From: Ruminococcaceae bacterium UBA3220
GTDB taxonomy: Bacteria > Bacillota > Clostridia > Oscillospirales > Acutalibacteraceae
Direction of reading: 5' to 3'
Assembly: GCA_002363095.1 (NCBI GenBank)
Contig: DEWC01000037.1
Span: 1 to 9,529 of the forward strand
DNA: 9,529 nt
Shown: one piece after another, positions 6,225 to 9,529 of the stretch
Position numbering within the stretch: the first letter of the stretch is position 1
Layout of the letters: each line of letters begins with the position of its first letter
The notes under the pieces: model-generated
Seen by the model: the letters and a program-made list of their open reading frames with translations, nothing else
The model's database searches: none
What the model was told of the DNA's origin: nothing
Position numbers and translations under genes: made by a program

Positions 6225-6472
6225 TAAATATCAGACTTGACAAATTCTTAAAAATATCTCGCCTTATAAAAAGAAGAACAATAGCCAATGAGGCTTGTGA
6301 TGCAGGTCGGGTTACGGTGAACGGCAAGAACGCAAGAGCATCGTATTCGGTAAAGGTTGGAGACATTGTTGAGATATCCTTCGGTACAACACCCGTAAAA
6401 TTTGAAATAATCGATATTAAAGATGTTGTTACCAAGGATACGGCAGGTATGCTTTATAAAATAATTGAATAA
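6221..6472 (+). CDS. rqcP: RqcP (YabO), S4-domain ribosome-associated quality-control factor
   Basis: An 83-residue S4 RNA-binding protein. RqcP binds obstructed 50S subunits with RqcH and the peptidyl-tRNA and promotes C-terminal alanine tailing of stalled nascent chains, marking them for degradation. RLDKFLKISRLIKRRTIA (5-22) is nearly identical in pattern to B. subtilis YabO. The central AGRVTVNGKNAR (28-39) and VKVGDIVEI (44-52) complete the S4 fold. The conserved Asp and Arg residues of the N-terminal helix (Asp7, Arg18/Arg19 here) are present. The GTG start at 6221 gives three extra residues relative to the usual MRLDK start; the better-spaced ribosome site favours a non-canonical ATC at 6230 (see findings). 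It is followed by yabP, yabQ and divIC, the B. subtilis order. It lies between two terminator-like hairpins, suggesting tuned expression. Confidence 0.95.
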   Translation: MINIRLDKFLKISRLIKRRTIANEACDAGRVTVNGKNARASYSVKVGDIVEISFGTTPVKFEIIDIKDVVTKDTAGMLYKIIE

Positions 6473-6476
6473 TGGA

Positions 6477-6517
6477 ACGCCCCTTATAATAATATTATTT
6501 TGAGGGGTGTTTTTATT
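6477..6517 (+). terminator. Terminator-like hairpin that buries the yabP ribosome binding site
   Basis: Bases 6477-6484 (ACGCCCCT) pair with 6503-6510 (AGGGGTGT), with one G-U pair. The stem continues inward through 6485-6491 and 6496-6502, with one G-U pair and one T-T mismatch, to a short ATAT loop, then TTTTATT follows (6511-6517). It has the form of an intrinsic terminator starting 5 nt after the rqcP stop. Its 3' arm contains the yabP Shine-Dalgarno GAGGGG (6502-6507), so folded RNA should also block yabP translation. Confidence 0.75.
6502..6507 (+). promoter_or_regulatory. yabP: yabP ribosome binding site inside the hairpin
   Basis: GAGGGG is 8 nt upstream of the TTG at 6516, which decides that start over the in-frame GTG at 6507, which overlaps the site. 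All six bases are paired in the predicted hairpin 6477-6510. Confidence 0.7.
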
Positions 6518-6785
6518 GGATAACAGTTTAATCAGTCATTCCGTTTCTGTTGACGACAGAAAATCGGTCAATATAACCGGAGTCAGTGAGGTAATCAGTT
6601 TTGACGATATTACAATTAATCTGAAAAGTATAATGGGTAAAATATCGGTAAAAGGCGAAAAACTTCATATAACCAGTTTTGACGAAGATGTTGGCGTTCT
6701 TAACATAACCGGGCTTATTCATGGAATAGTTTATATTGCCGATTCAGAATCGTCCGGCGGATTCTTTTCTAAACTTTTTCGATGA
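6516..6785 (+). CDS. yabP: Sporulation protein YabP
   Basis: An 89-residue member of the YabP/YqfC family of small all-beta sporulation proteins. HSVSVDDRKSVNITGV (8-23), EVISFDDITINLKSIMG (25-41), VKGEKLHI (45-52) and the C-terminal GFFSKLFR (82-89) are characteristic; the last motif favours YabP over YqfC. In B. subtilis, yabP belongs to the mother-cell sigma-E regulon and is needed, with yabQ, for normal spore formation; the biochemical role is unknown. There is no signal peptide or membrane helix. TTG at 6516 is chosen because GAGGGG lies 8 nt before it; the longer GTG start at 6507 overlaps that site. The ribosome site is sequestered in a hairpin, and only three bases separate the stop from yabQ. 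I saw no convincing sigma-E promoter close upstream. Confidence 0.92.
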   Translation: MDNSLISHSVSVDDRKSVNITGVSEVISFDDITINLKSIMGKISVKGEKLHITSFDEDVGVLNITGLIHGIVYIADSESSGGFFSKLFR

Positions 6786-6788
6786 ATT

Positions 6789-7259
6789 ATGTGGGAAATA
6801 AGTGTTCTTTCGCAGTTTAATTCATCGGTTTTTGCTCTTGTTTTCGGTAATTTTCTCGCAATTCAGTATTTCATAATCAGCGAATTGATTGCCGCAAAGA
6901 GAAACAAACTGTCTGTTATTATATCCGACATCGTATTCTGGATTATCACTTCATTTGAATACTTTATTGTTAATCTCAGATTTTCTAACGGCAAAATCAG
7001 ACTTATTTTATTACTGTTTTCCGCCGCAGGATTTATTGTTTTTTACAAATACTTTTCTTTTATAAGAATTTTACTGAGAAAACTATTCGCAAGAACGCGT
7101 AAAATATATGCCTTTATAACATACAGTCTTCAAGAAATGATATTTAAAGCGTACGGCAAATTAAAAAAAATAGCCAAAAATGTTAAAAAATTCTTGCTTA
7201 AATGTAGTGTGATGATGTATACTGTTTTTAGTAAAAGGAAAATGAAAGGTCGTGATTAA
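6789..7259 (+). CDS. yabQ: Spore cortex biosynthesis protein YabQ
   Basis: A 156-residue membrane protein whose length falls somewhat short of B. subtilis YabQ (about 210). Three hydrophobic segments are visible: about 13-35, 42-63 and 71-92. The SDIVFWIITSFEYFIVNLRF-SNGKIRLILL run fits the family pattern of an Asp-x-x-x-Trp helix followed by a Gly-x-x-Arg turn. Residues 97-156 are a basic cytoplasmic tail rich in Lys/Arg. In B. subtilis YabQ sits in the outer forespore membrane of the mother cell and is required for cortex formation. The ATG at 6789 comes three bases after yabP with no obvious Shine-Dalgarno sequence, implying translational coupling to yabP. The stop abuts the divIC ATG (TAAATG). 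YabQ diverges quickly, so the call leans partly on gene order. Confidence 0.85.
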   Translation: MWEISVLSQFNSSVFALVFGNFLAIQYFIISELIAAKRNKLSVIISDIVFWIITSFEYFIVNLRFSNGKIRLILLLFSAAGFIVFYKYFSFIRILLRKLFARTRKIYAFITYSLQEMIFKAYGKLKKIAKNVKKFLLKCSVMMYTVFSKRKMKGRD

Positions 7260-7520
7260 ATGCGTTCCAAATTGTTAAGGATAGCAGTTATCGTTTTATC
7301 CGTCTATCTGTTGGTTCGTCTGTTTGCGGTCCTTCACGATTATCACGAATTGAATAAAGATTATCAGAATGAGTTGAAAACAAAAGAGCGGTATGAGGAT
7401 AGAAATGCCGAGTTGAAATCCATTTGTAATGATAAATCAAAAGAAAAAATGATAGAAAACGCCGCAAGGGAACGCTTCGGTTTTGCATATCCTAACGAAG
7501 AGTTCTATATTGCGCATTAA
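7260..7520 (+). CDS. divIC: Septum formation initiator family protein DivIC (FtsB-like)
   Basis: An 86-residue bitopic membrane protein of the FtsB/DivIC family. The layout is a short basic N-terminus (MRSKLLR), one membrane helix at about 7-25 (IAVIVLSVYLLVRLFAVL), and an extracytoplasmic coiled coil at about 28-70 (HELNKDYQNELKTKERYE and on). The conserved C-terminal block follows: ENAARERFGFAYPNEEFYI (66-84). DivIC pairs with FtsL and DivIB in the division complex at the septum. The ATG directly follows the yabQ stop, and AAAGGT (7245-7250) lies 9 nt upstream. The order yabQ-divIC is the B. subtilis one, which supports DivIC over a paralogue such as FtsL. A terminator-like hairpin follows at 7544-7583. 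The protein is somewhat shorter than B. subtilis DivIC (125) because of a shorter cytoplasmic tail and C-terminus. Confidence 0.9.
   Translation: MRSKLLRIAVIVLSVYLLVRLFAVLHDYHELNKDYQNELKTKERYEDRNAELKSICNDKSKEKMIENAARERFGFAYPNEEFYIAH
7483..7511 (+). promoter_or_regulatory. Possible promoter within the end of divIC
   Basis: TTGCAT (7483-7488, 3 of 6) lies 17 bp before TATATT (7506-7511, 5 of 6). A start near 7518 would give the methyltransferase gene an 80-nt leader containing the hairpin 7544-7573. The -35 is weak and the region is coding, so this is tentative. Confidence 0.22.
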
Positions 7521-7543
7521 ATTTCTGTTGTTTTAAGGTTTAA

Positions 7544-7583
7544 GGCGGATTCCACATCAACGGTGGAACTGCCTATCTTTTTT
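7544..7583 (+). terminator. Rho-independent terminator or attenuator between divIC and the methyltransferase gene
   Basis: GGCGGATTCCAC (7544-7555) pairs with GTGGAACTGCC (7563-7573) through 11 base pairs, including one G-U pair and a single bulged A (7549), around a 7-nt loop. A TATCTTTTTT tract (7574-7583) follows. The next gene's ribosome site begins 2-3 nt later (GGAAGGT, 7586-7592). No promoter fits between, so it may act as an attenuator rather than a simple operon end. Confidence 0.82.
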
Positions 7584-7585
7584 GG

Positions 7586-7592
7586 GGAAGGT
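7586..7592 (+). promoter_or_regulatory. Ribosome binding site that fixes the methyltransferase start
   Basis: GGAAGGT lies 6 nt before the ATG at 7599. The longer in-frame start, GTG at 7563, would lie inside the terminator stem and is rejected. Confidence 0.8.
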
Positions 7593-7598
7593 AAAAAA

Positions 7599-8729
7599 AT
7601 GGGACAAAAACTTAAACTAATTGCGCCGTGTATTTTTGGAATTGAGAGCATCGCGGCAAATGAATTTAAAAGAATGGGATTTGAAAATGTAGTATCGGAA
7701 AACGGCAGAATTTTGCTTGAAGGCGACTACGGATTGCTGGCACGGGCAAATATAAATTCAAGGTTTGCCGAACGCATCTTGATAAATGTAGGGCAGTCGA
7801 ATGTCTGTTCATTCACTGAGCTATTTGATTTTGTCGCCGGTCTGCCTTGGGAAAACTTTATCGGGAAGCTTGATTCTTTTCCCGTTGTCGGCTCGTCTGT
7901 TGACTCAACGCTTCACAGCGTGCCTGATTGCCAGTCTATAATAAAAAAAGCCATAGTCAGCCGTTTATCGCAAAAATACGGCATTTCGTGGTTTGCGGAA
8001 ACGGGAAGTGAACATAAGGTAAGATTTACGATTATTAAGAATTTTGCTTCTGTAACGATTGATACCTCGGGAGAAGGCTTACATAAGAGGGGATACAGAA
8101 AAAATTCAAATGCTGCTCCAATTAAAGAAACACTCGCCGCCGCGATATGTGATTTGGCGCGAATATATCCCGATACAAAACTGATTGACCCGTTTTGCGG
8201 AAGCGGAACGATTTTGATCGAGGCCGCAATGATGGCATCTAAAATTGCTCCCGGACTCAACAGGTTTTTTGCAGCTGAACGCTTTGATTTTATTCCGAAT
8301 AGTGTGTGGGCGTCTGAAAGAGAACGCGCCAGGGAAAGTGTTATCAGAGATGTTGATTTTGAGGCAACAGGTTTCGATATCGATCCTAAATGTACGGAGC
8401 TTACTCTCGAAAACGCGAAAAAGGCGGGTGTGTCGCGGCTGATAAAGGCCAAAACTAAGGATTTTAATGATTTTAATCTTCAGGACGAACGCCTTATTGT
8501 GATAACTAATCCGCCTTATGGCGAGCGCCTTCTTGATGTTAAATCAGCCGAGGAAATATATAGAAAAATGGGTGAGAGGTTTAAAAGTGTTAAGGATAAA
8601 AAATATTTTGTTATTTCTCCGCACGATGAATTTGAAAAGTTTTTCGGCAGGGAAGCCGATAAACGCAGAAAACTTTATAACGGAATGATAAAGTGTCAGC
8701 TTTATATGTATTTCAGGAATGGCAGGTAG
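7599..8729 (+). CDS. Class I SAM-dependent RNA methyltransferase, THUMP + UPF0020 (RlmL-N/YpsC-like)
   Basis: A 376-residue cytosolic enzyme close in size to B. subtilis YpsC (about 385). The N-terminal half (about 5-155) is a ferredoxin-like plus THUMP RNA-binding module, ending in DTSGEGLHKRGYRKNSNAAPIKETLAA-type family text (155-181). The Rossmann methylase follows: DPFCGSGTILIEAA (197-210) binds SAM, GFDIDP (258-263) holds the acidic ribose ligand, and NPPYGERL (304-311) is the catalytic N-P-P-Y motif for methylation of an exocyclic amino group. By homology with the N-terminal part of RlmL it probably forms N2-methylguanosine in 23S rRNA, although the exact position cannot be read here. 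The start at 7599 rests on GGAAGGT (7586-7592). It is preceded by a terminator-like hairpin and followed after 7 bases by the lipid kinase gene, with which it probably forms a transcript. Confidence 0.93.
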   Translation: MGQKLKLIAPCIFGIESIAANEFKRMGFENVVSENGRILLEGDYGLLARANINSRFAERILINVGQSNVCSFTELFDFVAGLPWENFIGKLDSFPVVGSSVDSTLHSVPDCQSIIKKAIVSRLSQKYGISWFAETGSEHKVRFTIIKNFASVTIDTSGEGLHKRGYRKNSNAAPIKETLAAAICDLARIYPDTKLIDPFCGSGTILIEAAMMASKIAPGLNRFFAAERFDFIPNSVWASERERARESVIRDVDFEATGFDIDPKCTELTLENAKKAGVSRLIKAKTKDFNDFNLQDERLIVITNPPYGERLLDVKSAEEIYRKMGERFKSVKDKKYFVISPHDEFEKFFGREADKRRKLYNGMIKCQLYMYFRNGR

Positions 8730-8736
8730 CGGAACA

Positions 8737-9529
8737 ATGAAGTATATTTTTATAATTAACCCCGTTGCCGGAAAAGGCAAACTTCAGCCGTTAATAGTCG
8801 AGCAAATAAAATCGTATTTCGACAGGAACAATGATAAGGAATATGATATATATTTTACCAAACACACGGGCGATGCGGAAAATCACTGTCGAATTCTCGC
8901 CGAAAGCGGCGAACAATTATGGATTTTTGCATGCGGCGGCGAAGGAACCTTTTATGAAGTCCTTAACGGCACAATCGGATTTAAAAATATTTCGCTCGGC
9001 GTTGTTCCCTGTGGATCCGCGAACGACTTTTTAAAGTATTTTGATAAAAATGATGCATTTTCGAATATAGCCGCTCAAATCAACGGCAGTGTTTTAAAAA
9101 CTGACATAATTAAAGCGGGGGAACGCTACTGTATCAACGGATGCTCCGTTGGTATGGATGCCATTGTAGCCAGAGATATGTCTATTTTTAAAAACTGGCC
9201 TTTCGTAAACGGAAAAACCGCATATAATCTTGCTGTAGCAAAAACATTTCTTAAGCGAATAGGTGTAAAAATCAATCTCTCCATCGACGACTCAAAACCC
9301 TTTGAGGCGGACTGTCTGTTTGCGGTTATAGCGAATGCGCCCTTTTACGGAGGCGGTTATATGGCGGCTCCGGGAGCCATTCCTTACGATGGACTGCTTA
9401 ATTTCACGTTGGTTGATACCATCAGCAAGCTAAAAGTGCCGGGTTTTTTAAATAAATACAAAAAAGGTAAAATAGTCGGCCTTGATTACTGCAAGCTTCT
9501 AAATTGCAAAAAAATGAAATTCACCGCCG
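8737..9529 (+). CDS. Diacylglycerol kinase-family lipid kinase (3' end outside window)
   Basis: 264 residues are visible and the frame is open at the window end; family members are typically about 290-310, so roughly 30-45 residues are missing. It begins MKYIFIINPVAGKGK, the nucleotide-binding N-P-x-(A/S)-G-x-G block. FACGGEGTFYEVLNG (64-78) corresponds to the catalytic GGDGTxxEVxNG motif, but with Glu69 in place of Asp. PCGSANDF (91-98) and GGGYMAAPGAIPYDGLL (205-221) are further family hallmarks. The group (DgkB, YegS, BmrU-like) phosphorylates diacylglycerol or related lipids at the membrane face; the substrate cannot be told from sequence. The ATG at 8737 follows AGG at 8724-8726 and comes 7 bases after the methyltransferase stop, implying cotranscription. 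No signal peptide is seen. Confidence 0.9.
   Translation, partial: MKYIFIINPVAGKGKLQPLIVEQIKSYFDRNNDKEYDIYFTKHTGDAENHCRILAESGEQLWIFACGGEGTFYEVLNGTIGFKNISLGVVPCGSANDFLKYFDKNDAFSNIAAQINGSVLKTDIIKAGERYCINGCSVGMDAIVARDMSIFKNWPFVNGKTAYNLAVAKTFLKRIGVKINLSIDDSKPFEADCLFAVIANAPFYGGGYMAAPGAIPYDGLLNFTLVDTISKLKVPGFLNKYKKGKIVGLDYCKLLNCKKMKFTA

Noticed and set aside
7563..7598. Longer start (GTG at 7563) for the methyltransferase
   Set aside because: The GTG is in the right arm of a terminator hairpin, and GGAAGGT is correctly spaced for the ATG at 7599.
7913..8452. A 179-codon open frame on the - strand inside the methyltransferase gene
   Set aside because: It lies wholly antisense to a gene with intact SAM-binding and NPPY motifs, shows no recognisable domain, and reflects third-position composition of the real frame.
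8831..9034. A 67-codon + strand frame starting at 8831
   Set aside because: It lies inside the lipid kinase gene in another frame; the kinase frame from 8737 carries all the family motifs.
1..9529. CRISPR arrays, transposons, tRNA genes or phage genes
   Set aside because: Read through on both strands: no regularly spaced repeats, terminal inverted repeats, transposase motifs or cloverleaf-like sequences were seen.

Overview
The window is a gene-dense, AT-rich stretch (roughly 38-40% GC by eye) in which all 14 genes lie on the + strand. The content points to an endospore-forming member of the class Clostridia, probably an Oscillospiraceae/Ruminococcaceae-like lineage. It combines a Rel-Dtd-MBL-HemZ block with a Bacillus/Clostridium-type sporulation and division cluster: SpoVB-like flippase, HU, RqcP, YabP, YabQ, DivIC. 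It looks like chromosomal core genome. I see no IS element, phage gene, CRISPR array, tRNA or rRNA.

Layout. Positions 1-2867 hold a tightly overlapping operon: the C-terminus of a Rel (p)ppGpp synthetase/hydrolase, D-aminoacyl-tRNA deacylase, a glyoxalase-II-like metallo-beta-lactamase-fold hydrolase, and the HemZ radical-SAM protein. The first three junctions overlap by 4, 11 and 4 bases. A strong extended -10 promoter straddles the hemZ stop codon. It starts a second unit (2898-5733): a small helical zinc-ribbon protein, an MTA/SAH nucleosidase and a SpoVB/MurJ-superfamily membrane flippase. A 150-bp AT-rich gap with A/T tracts phased at about 10 bp then precedes hup (HU), which ends in a textbook terminator. 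Next come rqcP, yabP, yabQ and divIC (6221-7520), in the order of the B. subtilis yabO-yabP-yabQ-divIC cluster. A THUMP/UPF0020 RNA methyltransferase follows, and the window ends inside a diacylglycerol-kinase-family lipid kinase gene.

How the genes fit together. The left block joins stress signalling, translation quality control and haem-type radical chemistry. The right block joins ribosome rescue (RqcP), spore cortex morphogenesis (YabP, YabQ, SpoVB-like flippase) and septum formation (DivIC).

The most interesting signal is regulatory. Three terminator-like hairpins (after hup, after rqcP, after divIC) sit directly against, or on top of, the ribosome binding site of the next gene, leaving no room for a promoter between. 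The hairpin in front of yabP buries its Shine-Dalgarno sequence, and the terminating RqcP ribosome would sit on its other arm. The rqcP start codon is also unusual. I found no evidence of a wholly new multi-gene system. No gap exceeds 300 bases; the largest, 5734-5883, is described below.
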